From a virus: 55,673 nucleotides of DNA. Location: positions 1-55,673 of IMG/VR virus record IMGVR_UViG_3300035698_021168; one strand, 5' to 3'. The notes under the pieces are model-generated. The model was not told where the DNA came from and did not search any database. It saw nothing but the letters and a program-made list of their open reading frames with translations. The position numbers and the translations under genes were made by a program. Positions 47,522 through 55,673 of this stretch are shown here, in pieces. Numbering within the stretch: the stretch's first letter is position 1; each line of letters opens with the position of its first letter.

Positions 47522-47908
47522 CTAGGCGTAGTCCTCCACTTCGAACGCCGTCATGGCAGCGTCGAAGCCCATCAGGTCTGCTTTTGGGACCATCCAATCG
47601 GGCAGGCAATCGATCCCGTTTCCGGCGACGAACCGCACCCAGAGGTGCGCGTCGGTGTTGGTGACCGTCCCGAACCGGATCTCGGCGTCGTCGAGGTCGA
47701 ACACCGCCTCCATTACCGCCAGGGCGGTGAGCGCCACCGACCCGCCCTCGCCGTCGCTGACTTCCACGGGGAGGAACCCGTGCCGTGCCATGTGGGCGAG
47801 CAGATTCCAGACGATCCGGCGCTCGAGCACCGCACGCGGCGAGAGCTTCTGCGTCACACCGGTTCGGTCCCGGTCGGTTTCCAGGGGCGGCGCGTTGAAT
47901 CCATGCAT
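47522..47908 (-). CDS. Unknown protein in the small-gene cassette
   Basis: 128 aa, ATG at 47908. VLERRIVWNLLAHMARHGFL, then beta-rich PVEVSDGEGGSVALTALAVM and FDLDDAEIRFGTVTNTDAHL with an acidic end. Acidic overall. It has no cassette leader of its own and probably shares the transcript of the 47995 gene. No family recognised. Confidence 0.6.
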   Translation of the reverse strand: MHGFNAPPLETDRDRTGVTQKLSPRAVLERRIVWNLLAHMARHGFLPVEVSDGEGGSVALTALAVMEAVFDLDDAEIRFGTVTNTDAHLWVRFVAGNGIDCLPDWMVPKADLMGFDAAMTAFEVEDYA

Positions 47909-47994
47909 GGCGTTCTCCGAGCGGCTCCCGCCGCGGGCCTGTTGGGGTATCGCATCAATCGGACCCCAGCCCGGTAGGGCGGGGGTGCGGGGGG

Positions 47995-48255
47995 TCAGGG
48001 ATGGCGATTGACTTTGACAAGCCCCTGCGACCGGAGCATTTCGTATTCGTCCCGAGCGGCGAGCGAAACACTCACGAAACCGTCCTCTCCTTTCGTGTTC
48101 TTCAGGCGGATCCCGAACACCTGATTCGTGGCGGTGGGGTACTGGAACCACACGACCGCCTCACCGTAGATGGTCCCGACGGGCTCGCCGGAGGGGGTAA
48201 CCACCAGGCCGGTGTCCGTGTCGATCTCGAAGCGTGAGGTGGTGCGGATGATCAT
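47995..48255 (-). CDS. Small beta-rich protein, first of the cassette
   Basis: 86 aa, ATG at 48255 after GAAGGAGATACCC. Mostly beta strands (RTTSRFEIDTDTGLVVTPSG; GEAVVWFQYPTATNQVFGIR) and a C-terminal helix. No family recognised. It is the promoter-proximal gene of the whole early block. Confidence 0.6.
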   Translation of the reverse strand: MIIRTTSRFEIDTDTGLVVTPSGEPVGTIYGEAVVWFQYPTATNQVFGIRLKNTKGEDGFVSVSLAARDEYEMLRSQGLVKVNRHP

Positions 48256-48257
48256 GG

Positions 48258-48303
48258 GTATCTCCTTCGCAGCACAATCGCTGCACCCCTAGATTCGGAT
48301 ACA
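48258..48303 (-). promoter_or_regulatory. Cassette promoter/leader copy 10
   Basis: GTATCCGAATCTAGGGGTGC then GCAGCGATTGTGCTGC and GAAGGAG. First copy in transcription order. Confidence 0.7.
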
Positions 48304-48396
48304 ACAACGCCCCACGCCAGTCACACGGACCGGCGAGGGGTGAGATTCGGTCGGTTTGCACCACCTGGGCAAGCCCGGCACCGATAACGGGACACA

Positions 48397-48963
48397 TTAC
48401 CGGACCGTGAACAGCACGCCACCGAACGGCCGGACCGACCCGTCGGCCGCCAGGGCGTTCCGAGCCGCGTCGCCGGAGCCCGGATGGACAGGCAGGGTGT
48501 CGACGGCGAGCACGCCAGCCGAGTCGCCCAGGAACATCCGCGTCGCCCAGCGGCGGCCCAGGCCAGCGTGAAGCACGCCCGTCGGCCCGTACCAATACGA
48601 GAACCCGGTCACCGGCCCGAGCTCGTCGTCGGCCGGGCAGGCCCACGGGTCGCCCGTCACGGCCCCGCCGTACACCGCATCCACGCCGGGGAACGGGGCG
48701 TCGAGGAACCGGGCGAGCTCCGACCACGGACCGGCGACGCCGTCGGCCACATCGGCATCCCGCCAGGCATAAGGCAGCATGCCGTCACCGGCGTCGAGAT
48801 ACATGGTCATCGCCTGGCCGATCGACCGGAGGTTCACCTGGCAGGCCACGCGACGCGCCGTGCCAACCGCGGCCGCCAGCGCGGGCGCGAGCAGGCCGAT
48901 CAACACAGCGACCACGCCGATGACCACCAGCAACTCGATGAGCGTGAACGCGCGGCGGTTCAT
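48397..48963 (-). CDS. Pseudopilin-like (DUF1559-type) protein
   Basis: 188 aa from an ATG at 48963 that overlaps the upstream stop (ATGA). Residues 2-16 (NRRAFTLIELLVVIG) are a class III prepilin signal, with Ala at -1 and Glu at +5 of the mature start, followed by one hydrophobic helix. VACQVNLRSIGQAMTMYLDA then GDGMLPY is the planctomycete DUF1559/type II pseudopilin pattern, and the end (FLGDSAG; ARNALAADGSVRPFGG) fits too. It needs host prepilin peptidase. A phage copy is unexpected. It lies after the tail genes. Confidence 0.9.
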   Translation of the reverse strand: MNRRAFTLIELLVVIGVVAVLIGLLAPALAAAVGTARRVACQVNLRSIGQAMTMYLDAGDGMLPYAWRDADVADGVAGPWSELARFLDAPFPGVDAVYGGAVTGDPWACPADDELGPVTGFSYWYGPTGVLHAGLGRRWATRMFLGDSAGVLAVDTLPVHPGSGDAARNALAADGSVRPFGGVLFTVR

Positions 48964-49601
48964 GGCAGGATCCCCCCGGGGCAGGTCGCGCAGGGGATCA
49001 CGCCGGGGTCCCGGCCGTCCTGCTGGGCGAGCTTGATGTGGGCCACCATACGCACCCCCTCGTCGGGATCCGACACGGCGAGCCGCTCCACGGTCGCGCG
49101 GATGTGGGGCACCAACAGCATGCCCGCCACGCCAGCGTTTCCAACGGCGGCCATCCGGGCGTGAGACTGAGGATGGGCCAGCAAGTCCACCACCTGCGCG
49201 TGCCAGGCCATGATCACCTCCGGGTCGATTTCCGCGCCCGCTTCGACCCGAGCGGCCAGCATGTCGATCATCGCCCGCAGGGTGTCCCACTCCTCGAACT
49301 CCGCCATCGTCATGGCGTCGCCCGCCACATCCCTCGCGGACCACGCCGAGAGCACCTCGAGCACGCGCTCGCGGTCCTCGGGCCGCCACTTCGCGGGGCG
49401 ACCGATGTCGTTAAACAGCCACACGATGTACTCGTCATGCCCGACCGACATGGGCGACCCCGGCAGCGACAGCTCCGAGACTTCCAGGCGGGGGATCAGG
49501 CGCTCGAGCTCGGTCTCCGCCGTCGCCAGACGCCAGCCCACGCCGACACCGACACCGAGCAGAGCACCGACGCCGACGATGATGACTGTTTGCCGTTTCA
49601 T
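48960..49601 (-). CDS. Membrane-anchored protein coupled to the pseudopilin
   Basis: 213 aa, ATG at 49601. A basic start and one membrane helix (VIIVGVGALLGVGVGVGWRL), then a helical domain outside the membrane. The last 50 residues (MLLVPHIRATVERLAVSDPD, EGVRMVAHIKLAQQDGRD) look like HEAT-type repeats; the end has a C-x2-C (PCATCPGG). Its stop overlaps the pseudopilin start, so they are made together. Perhaps an assembly partner. No family recognised. Confidence 0.6.
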   Translation of the reverse strand: MKRQTVIIVGVGALLGVGVGVGWRLATAETELERLIPRLEVSELSLPGSPMSVGHDEYIVWLFNDIGRPAKWRPEDRERVLEVLSAWSARDVAGDAMTMAEFEEWDTLRAMIDMLAARVEAGAEIDPEVIMAWHAQVVDLLAHPQSHARMAAVGNAGVAGMLLVPHIRATVERLAVSDPDEGVRMVAHIKLAQQDGRDPGVIPCATCPGGILP

Positions 49602-49658
49602 GAATCGATCTCCCAGAAGATCCGCCCGCCGCGATAAGCGGCGAGCGGCGTTGTTGAA

Positions 49659-49964
49659 TCACCAGAGGTCCACAATCACCTTCGAAATCGCCTCCTGGAA
49701 CCTCCGCAGGTTCGGCCGCCGCGGGAACTGATAGGTGTTGCAGAAATGCAGGCACCCGTTGAGCTCGTTCGCGGTGATGGTCTGGGCCGCCAGGGCGTCA
49801 CGGCAGCACCTAGCACATCCTGCGGGCCCGTTGACTTGAGGAAATCCGCAGTTGCCCGCGCCATAGCTCCAGCCCGGCGTAGTCGCCACGGCGGTAGCGG
49901 ACAAAGATCCGAGACAAAGCGCGGCCACGAGCGGCAGCACACGAACACGGGAACGGTTTGGCAC
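49659..49964 (-). CDS. Secreted Cys-rich small protein
   Basis: 101 aa from a GTG at 49964 with GAAGGAGG five bases upstream; an ATG at 49988 is a weaker start. Signal peptide VRVLPLVAALCLGSLSATAV then cut near ATT. The mature part has seven Cys close together (NCGFPQVNGPAGCARCCRDA and LNGCLHFCNTYQF), likely disulphide-bonded. Effector, receptor-masking or envelope role is possible. No family recognised. Confidence 0.65.
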   Translation of the reverse strand: MPNRSRVRVLPLVAALCLGSLSATAVATTPGWSYGAGNCGFPQVNGPAGCARCCRDALAAQTITANELNGCLHFCNTYQFPRRPNLRRFQEAISKVIVDLW

Positions 49965-50021
49965 GGGGGCCTCCTTCCAAAAGGACATGACGGCAGCGCC
50001 GCACACGCGGCACCCCCACAA

Positions 50022-50050
50022 TGTGTACCCGATTGGTCGCGGATCCGCAA
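50022..50050 (-). promoter_or_regulatory. Promoter candidate of the secreted/pseudopilin genes
   Basis: TTGCGG (50050-50045), 17-base spacer, TACACA (50027-50022). The -10 is weak but spacing is ideal, and it lies after the last tail gene. Confidence 0.45.
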
Positions 50051-50116
50051 CCCCCAGCCCCAGAAAATGCCTGATTATTTTCCGGAACGCCCCTGCAGGA
50101 CCCGCCAGGGCGGTAT

Positions 50117-50515
50117 CTAGGCCGACCACATGTGCCGCAGGCCCACCACCAGGGCCCCGACCGCACCGGTGAGGGCGACCATGAACACCGTCACGATACC
50201 CTTTGACTTGATCTGCTCAGAGGCCGCCCGCCACTCGCGCAGCCGAGCGAAATCCTTCTGCAGAGAGAGCGGGTCGCCGTGATCCACGCCCATACCAGAG
50301 AGCATTTCACCGACCGTGCGGCGGACGATTTGCTCCACCGCCGCATGGTTGAGCCCGTGCGGCGCGGCAGGGACGCCTTCGGCGATCGCCTCGCGGATCA
50401 GGGCCCTGAGCTCGCCCCGGCTCAGAATTACTTTGTCGTCGTCCACCGGCACCTCGCGGTTCTGTTGGGCTCGCCACGGGGCACGGTGCTGGGCGGGGAG
50501 AGTCCACCCGGTCAC
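50117..50515 (-). CDS. Small membrane protein at the end of the tail operon
   Basis: 132 aa; the GTG at 50515 overlaps the tail tip stop (GTGA). A helical, charged N-terminal part (VILSRGELRALIREAIAEGV; VEQIVRRTVGEMLSG) is followed by one C-terminal membrane helix (VTVFMVALTGAVGALVVGL). The layout matches small phage proteins (DUF6127-like) at the end of tail operons. Possible holin partner or membrane-channel role; unproven. Confidence 0.6.
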   Translation of the reverse strand: MTGWTLPAQHRAPWRAQQNREVPVDDDKVILSRGELRALIREAIAEGVPAAPHGLNHAAVEQIVRRTVGEMLSGMGVDHGDPLSLQKDFARLREWRAASEQIKSKGIVTVFMVALTGAVGALVVGLRHMWSA

Positions 50516-53352
50516 AGCACCAGAATAGCGTAAGCGTCCGCCGCAGATGATGGCGCATTAATGTTGAGGAATCTGAACTCCCCGGCGCTCGGCGAGCCCG
50601 TGCGGCGGAACTCCAAGTCGTCCGCGGCCGTCGCGGAGAATGTGCCCGTCGTCGCCGCGCCGGAGATCACCGACGCCCAGCCCCCCCCGTTTATCCGCAC
50701 CTCGACGGCACCGGCAGGCAGGGCGTCGCCGATCGACAGGTCATAGGTGCCGGTCGTTGGGGCAACGAACACCGGGCTCACCTCGTTGTTGGAGAGGGCC
50801 CCCAGATTCGCCAGCGAAGACAGGGCCGAGGTCGAATCCCAATCGAACACCAGGGGCACGGACGCGTTCAGCGTCACGGCGTTGATGGTGTGCCGGGCGA
50901 GCACCAGGCCCCGCAGCCTCGCAGGCACCACGCCGTCGGTCGCGGCGAGCACCCGATTCCTCGAGACGCCGATCGCCGTCGCGCTCCACGCCGTCTGGTA
51001 GAGCAAGGTGTTCGTCCCCTGGGGATCATTTCGGACCTCGAGCTGGTACTCGGTGGTGTTGGCAGCCGGGAAGTCTGGGGGCAGAGCCGCCTCGCTCGCC
51101 ACCTTCGCCCGCTCATCGCCCTGCCGGAAATCACGCCGCGTGAACGCCAACGGCGTGCCCAGGGCGTTGTTGCCGCCACCGGCGACGGCAGCGGCGGTGT
51201 CCAGGGACCGGGTGGCGTTGTACAGCGACACAGCGCCCGAGCGGGGGTCCACGGGCGGGTACGGCCGCAGCGCCCGCCGGTCGAGGGCCACAGAGGTGCC
51301 GGTCCCCGACGCGAACGCCAGCTCGCCCAGGGTTGACTCGCCAATCGGCCGGATGTTGACCGAGGTGTCGCCGGGGAAGGACGAATCCGTCAGGCCACCG
51401 GCGAGGTGAATGAACCACACGCGCGTGTCAGCCGCCACCGAGGTCGCCGACGGCACCGAGTCGAGCAGCCCCCGCACACAACCGGTCAGATTGATGGCGT
51501 TCCCGGCCGCGCTGGCGAACCCGGTAAAGGCAATGAACTCCGACCCCACCAGGCAGAGGTTCGACAGGCCAAGTCCGATATCCGCCGCAGTCGCGGCCTG
51601 GAGGGTGGCAAGGATTTCCCCCTTACTGTCGGGGTCGGCGTTGATCTGGATGGTGGCCGATAGCGCGTACGCCCCCGGCAGAGAGGTCGCCAGCTCACCC
51701 GCCAACAGGAACCCGCCGACACCACCGAGCACCACCTGCGTCGAGTTGTTCCGCAGAGACACGGTGACCGCGCCGTCGTTCTGGGAGCGGAACCCAGCCC
51801 ACACGCGGTCGCCCACGCCGGGCGACGCTGGGTCGCGCTGCACGAATGCAGCCGGAGCCTCGAACATGATCCGGTCGGCGGCCACGATGTCCACGATCTC
51901 GTTCGAGGGCGGCGTCCAGTCGCCAGCGCCGGGAGCGGCGAAGCTCGGCACCACGGCGGTGAACACATCCTGCACCAGGTCGAGCACGATCCGCCCAGAC
52001 TCGAGCTCTCCGAATGCCGCCCGCGTCACCCGCAGGGGCATGGAGGTCAGGCCGAGATTCGGGTCGGTCCACGCGATCACATCGCCGGGGTTCACCGAGC
52101 TGAACTCACGGTTCACCACTAACTTAACGCGGGCCAGAGGGTACGATGTCGTCCGCAGCTCACGCCAGGCGATCGCGGACGCCAGCGCCGAACTTTTCAC
52201 GCCGGGGAACCGCAGCTCGCTCTTGACGATTTGCCCGCCCTGGTTTCGGATGTTCGCCATGTCCTGGGCCTGGGCGTAGGTCACCTGATAGTCGCGGACG
52301 CGAGCGGCGAACTGCACCAGCACGATGTTGGTCGTTTCCTGCCAGGAACCACGCGAGTAGTCCGACACATCGATCACATTCCCGGGGTCGGCCAGCGGGA
52401 CATCGGCGAGCACATAGTCGAACCGCGCGAGCTTGCAGACCCACCGGCCCGTCGACCGGTTGAGATACACCACGCCGTCAATCTGGCGCTGGATTTCGTT
52501 GAGCAGCTGCACCGCCTCCGTCGCGGCGTCGATCATAAGAGACATTCCGTTGCCCTCGTTCGCCAGGGTCGTGGCGGCGGCGCTGAAGCTGGCGGTGTCG
52601 ATGTCCGCCGTTGGCAGGCCGAGCCCCCACTCGGTGTTCGTGAGGATTTCGTAGATCACGGACATTGGGTTGCAATCGTTCCCGGAGTTGATCGCGGCGA
52701 CCCCCGAGCTCAGCGACAGCGGATTCGGAATGCGCCGCGCCTCGACGGCCCAGGGTTTGATGGAGGTGCTCGTGCCCAGCATCATCCCCTCGAGCAGCAA
52801 ATAGAAGTTTCCGCGGTACGCTGGCGTCTGCCCACCCACCGTCTGGAACTGCGACAGATACGACGGCACCGTTTGCGACAGCGATCCAAGCCTCACCCGC
52901 ACGGTCCCGACGATGCCGCCCTGCCCCTGACTCTCACCGCCAAAGAACTCCGGCAAGTTGATGTCGATCGCGCCGTCGGCCGTCACCGATCCCGCCCAGA
53001 GCTCCTCCTCGGCAACCAGGATCCGGAGCAGGCTAGTCGCCGTTCCGCGGGCGAACACCATCTGCAGGCCGAGCCGGTAGCGGTACCCGGTGATGATGCG
53101 CTTTGACGAGAACAGGCCGGTCTTGATTTTCTCGGTGATGGCCTGCGGCCGGAGGTCGCCGGACCATACCACATTTGGGCCCGAGAGCAGGCAGGTGCCA
53201 AAGAAAATCGGCACCACACGCCCCTCCGTTGCCGTTGGGAACCCAAAGTCGCCCAGGTCAGACGGGCGTGCGTTCTCGATCCGCGGGGGCTTCTTGAGCA
53301 GCTCCGAGAGGATCAGGGTCACGACGAATAGCAGGATCTCGAAGAATGCCAC
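50512..53352 (-). CDS. Tail tip/central hub protein (host specificity)
   Basis: A 946-aa protein, one base after the preceding gene. The N-terminus has a hydrophobic segment (FFEILLFVVTLILSELL). TEGRVVPIFFGTCLLSGPNV is the start of the J-like tip domain; CNPMSVIYEILTNTEWGLGL and EIQRQIDGVVYLNRSTGRWV are characteristic hub motifs near residues 230-310. The second half is beta-rich with receptor-binding-like regions. It closes the tail tube and probably recognises the host. Other receptor-binding proteins were not seen. Confidence 0.85.
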   Translation of the reverse strand: MAFFEILLFVVTLILSELLKKPPRIENARPSDLGDFGFPTATEGRVVPIFFGTCLLSGPNVVWSGDLRPQAITEKIKTGLFSSKRIITGYRYRLGLQMVFARGTATSLLRILVAEEELWAGSVTADGAIDINLPEFFGGESQGQGGIVGTVRVRLGSLSQTVPSYLSQFQTVGGQTPAYRGNFYLLLEGMMLGTSTSIKPWAVEARRIPNPLSLSSGVAAINSGNDCNPMSVIYEILTNTEWGLGLPTADIDTASFSAAATTLANEGNGMSLMIDAATEAVQLLNEIQRQIDGVVYLNRSTGRWVCKLARFDYVLADVPLADPGNVIDVSDYSRGSWQETTNIVLVQFAARVRDYQVTYAQAQDMANIRNQGGQIVKSELRFPGVKSSALASAIAWRELRTTSYPLARVKLVVNREFSSVNPGDVIAWTDPNLGLTSMPLRVTRAAFGELESGRIVLDLVQDVFTAVVPSFAAPGAGDWTPPSNEIVDIVAADRIMFEAPAAFVQRDPASPGVGDRVWAGFRSQNDGAVTVSLRNNSTQVVLGGVGGFLLAGELATSLPGAYALSATIQINADPDSKGEILATLQAATAADIGLGLSNLCLVGSEFIAFTGFASAAGNAINLTGCVRGLLDSVPSATSVAADTRVWFIHLAGGLTDSSFPGDTSVNIRPIGESTLGELAFASGTGTSVALDRRALRPYPPVDPRSGAVSLYNATRSLDTAAAVAGGGNNALGTPLAFTRRDFRQGDERAKVASEAALPPDFPAANTTEYQLEVRNDPQGTNTLLYQTAWSATAIGVSRNRVLAATDGVVPARLRGLVLARHTINAVTLNASVPLVFDWDSTSALSSLANLGALSNNEVSPVFVAPTTGTYDLSIGDALPAGAVEVRINGGGWASVISGAATTGTFSATAADDLEFRRTGSPSAGEFRFLNINAPSSAADAYAILVL

Positions 53353-54168
53353 TCAAACCCCCTTGACGAATACATTTTCTCGCGGCACCCAGTTAAATCC
53401 GCCAAAGTTAATTCCGTTGCTGAACTTCGAGACACAAGTCTCCAGAGAGTGATCGCAACCGGCAAACACCTGCACCTCCTGCCCGGCAGCAACATCCGCG
53501 GGGAAGGGGAGCAACAGCGTCAGGATGTCGCCGACATGCGCGAGCACCAGGCGAAAATCCGTCGCGTTCGGGCTTTGCACAAACCCGCCCGTTGCCCAGC
53601 CGTCCGGACGGGACACCGACAGGTCGTTGATCGTGTAGGCGTCCCCGTCGATGCTGTTGATAGCGCCGATGTGCCGGAACCCGTTCTGCCCGACGGAGCA
53701 GCCGCCGTCGTACAGCACATGATTGCAGGTCCCCGAGAACACGAACCGGGGAACCGTCCTCGACAGGCCCGCGGTCACCGGCTGCGCGGAGATGATGGCG
53801 CGAAGCCCCTGGAGCGTGAACGCGACCGACCGAACCAGGCCCTTGAAGATGGTCACCGTCTGCGCGGTCGCGTCCGTCCGGTGGTACCGCAGGATCGTCA
53901 GCGACGCCACCTGCCCAGGCACGATGTTGATGTAGCGCCGCACGATCGGCGTCGACGCGGGCAGCTCGATGGTGATCACATCGCTCCCCTGCTCCGTGCC
54001 AGCCGACAAAGACGAGCGGCTGATTTCCAGCGGGGCGTAGGTGTCCCCGTCAACGGTCAGCGACGCCTCGGTGGTGTTGTACCGAAACACGGCGTTTCCG
54101 AGCCCGATCGCATAGAGCTCGATCGGGGCACCGCCACTGGCCGAGGATTCCTGGGCTGCGTATGTCAC
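53353..54168 (-). CDS. Tail protein, DUF2163/BR0599-type
   Basis: 271 aa; the start overlaps the upstream stop. EASLTVDGDTYAPLEISRSS and the beta-rich N-terminal half fit DUF2163. Residues 145-175 hold FSGTCNHVLYDGGCSVG, and the end CDHSLETCVSKFSNGINFGG then FNWVP is the BR0599 signature with conserved Cys and His. In gene-transfer-agent-like tails it lies between the distal tail protein and the peptidase/hub. Here no NlpC/P60 peptidase gene follows. Confidence 0.9.
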   Translation of the reverse strand: MTYAAQESSASGGAPIELYAIGLGNAVFRYNTTEASLTVDGDTYAPLEISRSSLSAGTEQGSDVITIELPASTPIVRRYINIVPGQVASLTILRYHRTDATAQTVTIFKGLVRSVAFTLQGLRAIISAQPVTAGLSRTVPRFVFSGTCNHVLYDGGCSVGQNGFRHIGAINSIDGDAYTINDLSVSRPDGWATGGFVQSPNATDFRLVLAHVGDILTLLLPFPADVAAGQEVQVFAGCDHSLETCVSKFSNGINFGGFNWVPRENVFVKGV

Positions 54169-55673
54169 ACCATCTCCTCACGCACGGGCAGCTGCACGGT
54201 CGCCTGCCCGGTCTCGTCAATGTGGACGATCTTGATTTCGTCGCGGTCAAGCCGGACCCGCTCGAGGAACTGGATGCTGACCACCTCGTCCGGCGTGATG
54301 TTTCGCGGGGCAGCCGCGTTCACGGTGAGCTGCTCGTCGGCAGCATCGATCTCCGCGGACGCCGTCACCTGGCGGTCGAGCACCGTGCCGTCCGACAGAC
54401 GCATCCGCAGGTATTTGTACCGGCCGCGCTGCAGGGCGTACTTCGAATAGCCAACATTCGCCACGGAGAGCGTGCTGGTGGCGTTCGTCCAGACAGCGGT
54501 GAGCCGCAGGTCCCGGTAGTATGTGGGCAACCAGAAGTGTGCCTGTCGCCCCCGCAGCGCGTAGAGCAGGCGGCGAAGCCGCCAGAGAGCCTCGCGTGAC
54601 TTCACGCTAACCTCGAACGAAAACGCCCTCTGGTTGTGCGGGACCACCGAGGTCTGCGAGAACTTCCCCGTCCCGTTGTCGAACACCTGCATCCGCCGGT
54701 CGAACGCCTCGCGGATCTGGCCCCCAGAGCCCAGGGGGATCGAGTCGACCACGATCTCGCCGTCGAGCACGCCACCCGACGCCACGAACGGCGTCGCGTC
54801 AGGGAAGGCGTCCAATACGGCGTTGTTCACCACGCGGAATGTGACGCGGCGAGAAGCAAGGTTCACCAGGCGGCGACCACCCTGAATCTCCGAACCGGCG
54901 GCGGCCGTCCGCATGGGCATGACCCGCGTCCCGACGGGGTAATCGAGGGCGATCGGCGAGCGGAATGTGATCGTCGTCGCCGTGAAGGATTCCACCTCGA
55001 GCGCGTCGAGCGTCCGCTCGTCCAACCAGACGACGCCCAGAGAGCCGACGCGGTAGTCGGCGAACGCCGTCGACCCAACCGTCACGGTGAGGTCACCGGC
55101 GGTCGCGGCCGCCGTCAGCCGGGTCGCCTCGGTCCACACGGGCACGCCAAAGACCCGGCTCTGCCACTCGAACATGAGGAAGTCAAGCCGGGAGAGGTCG
55201 TCGCCCTCCTCGAGCTCCAGCGACAGAGCAAACTCCTGCCGCGGGAACGATCGCAGCGACACGCGCTGCTCCGTCCCATTCTTGTGAACGAACACTTCGG
55301 TCAGGAACTTCAGCACCTCCGTCAGCGGGCGCTCGGGGGCGAAGCCAAACACCACCAGGCGGGTCGCGGTGAGCGGGAACAACAGGTCCTCGGCGTTGGT
55401 GCCGAACACCAGGACCGCGTCGACGGTCGGAGCGCCGGACGGCAACAGCTCGAGCGTGAGGAACAGGGACCTCTGCGGGCCGATCGATGTCGGCAGCGAA
55501 GGAAGGTCAATGATGTCGGTGCCTTCACCGGCCGGGTTCGTGAATGAGGTCACAGACCGAGCGACAAGCCGGTTCGCGTTGTAAATCTCAATGGGCTGCT
55601 GAACGGCCGTGAGCACATTGCCGAACTCACGAAAACGGGGGAGGATGTGGAGCAGCTCGAACCAGTAGTCGCC
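54165..55673 (-). CDS. Distal tail protein, start beyond the window end
   Basis: Open to base 55673. Inside the window the first start would be a GTG at 55616, but the frame is open upstream (GDYWFELLHILPRFREFGN). On a closed circle it starts at an ATG at 15-13 (MSLGLGDYWF…), giving about 507 aa. RLVARSVTSFTNPAG and a block KSREALWRLRRLLYALRGRQ, then AHFWLPTYYRDLRLTAVWTN are typical of phage distal-tail proteins. It forms the adaptor between the tube and tip. Confidence 0.75.
   Translation of the reverse strand, partial: GDYWFELLHILPRFREFGNVLTAVQQPIEIYNANRLVARSVTSFTNPAGEGTDIIDLPSLPTSIGPQRSLFLTLELLPSGAPTVDAVLVFGTNAEDLLFPLTATRLVVFGFAPERPLTEVLKFLTEVFVHKNGTEQRVSLRSFPRQEFALSLELEEGDDLSRLDFLMFEWQSRVFGVPVWTEATRLTAAATAGDLTVTVGSTAFADYRVGSLGVVWLDERTLDALEVESFTATTITFRSPIALDYPVGTRVMPMRTAAAGSEIQGGRRLVNLASRRVTFRVVNNAVLDAFPDATPFVASGGVLDGEIVVDSIPLGSGGQIREAFDRRMQVFDNGTGKFSQTSVVPHNQRAFSFEVSVKSREALWRLRRLLYALRGRQAHFWLPTYYRDLRLTAVWTNATSTLSVANVGYSKYALQRGRYKYLRMRLSDGTVLDRQVTASAEIDAADEQLTVNAAAPRNITPDEVVSIQFLERVRLDRDEIKIVHIDETGQATVQLPVREEMV

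Noticed and set aside
1-55673. Prophage or temperate phage with integrase
   Set aside because: No tyrosine or serine recombinase motif was recognised. A small HTH regulator alone does not prove lysogeny.

Overview
The window reads as the complete, circularly permuted genome of a siphovirus-like tailed phage. All supportable protein genes lie on the minus strand, so transcription runs from high to low coordinates. It has a tape measure protein, a tail tube protein and an HK97-type capsid set, but no contractile sheath. The two window ends fit together. Joined head to tail, they complete a 102-aa gene that starts at 262 and a roughly 507-aa tail gene that starts at 15, and the tail gene order then continues without a break (tape measure, small protein, distal tail, DUF2163-type protein, tail tip). 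No integrase was recognised. The most telling host clue is a DUF1559-like pseudopilin with the motif FTLIELLVVIG, a family greatly expanded in Planctomycetota. I therefore infer a planctomycete host, perhaps Phycisphaerae-like. That is inference, not proof.

Layout in transcription order. (a) 48303-43302: eleven short genes of unknown function, most with their own near-identical promoter/leader (core GTATCCGAAACTAGGGG) and separated by GC-rich hairpins, probably early genes. (b) 43301-30597: nucleic-acid genes. These include a degenerate thymidylate-synthase-like protein, a small HTH regulator with a perfect palindromic operator in its promoter, a YqaJ exonuclease, a RecT annealing protein, a Gp37/Gp68-type protein, a RuvC-like resolvase, a winged-helix protein beside a DnaA-box cluster (candidate origin), an HD hydrolase, and an amino-methyltransferase. 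(c) 30600-27373: small exported or membrane proteins including a holin-like protein and lipoproteins, probably the lysis region, ending in a good terminator. (d) 27275-25980: a winged-helix regulator and two small genes. (e) 24904-25979: a non-coding repeat array, followed by a 143-nt tRNA-like sequence. (f) 24518-20448: FliW homologue, ParB-methyltransferase fusion, free-standing FtsK-gamma-like protein, small terminase.

(g) 17950-20447: a second, larger non-coding repeat array related to the first. It separates the small terminase from the large terminase. (h) 17949-1 and, across the join, 55673-50117: packaging, head and tail genes. They include a textbook GGGAAAG -1 frameshift site in the tail chaperone pair and a beta-rich module inserted into a head-tail connector. 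(i) 49964-48397: a secreted Cys-rich protein, a membrane-anchored protein and the pseudopilin.

Four observations stand out: a phage-borne fliW, a phage-borne pseudopilin coupled to a membrane partner, the paired repeat arrays flanking the packaging and regulatory block, and the cassette of individually promoted small genes. Functions for the last two are unknown. No canonical endolysin, DNA polymerase, helicase, CRISPR or reverse transcriptase was recognised.
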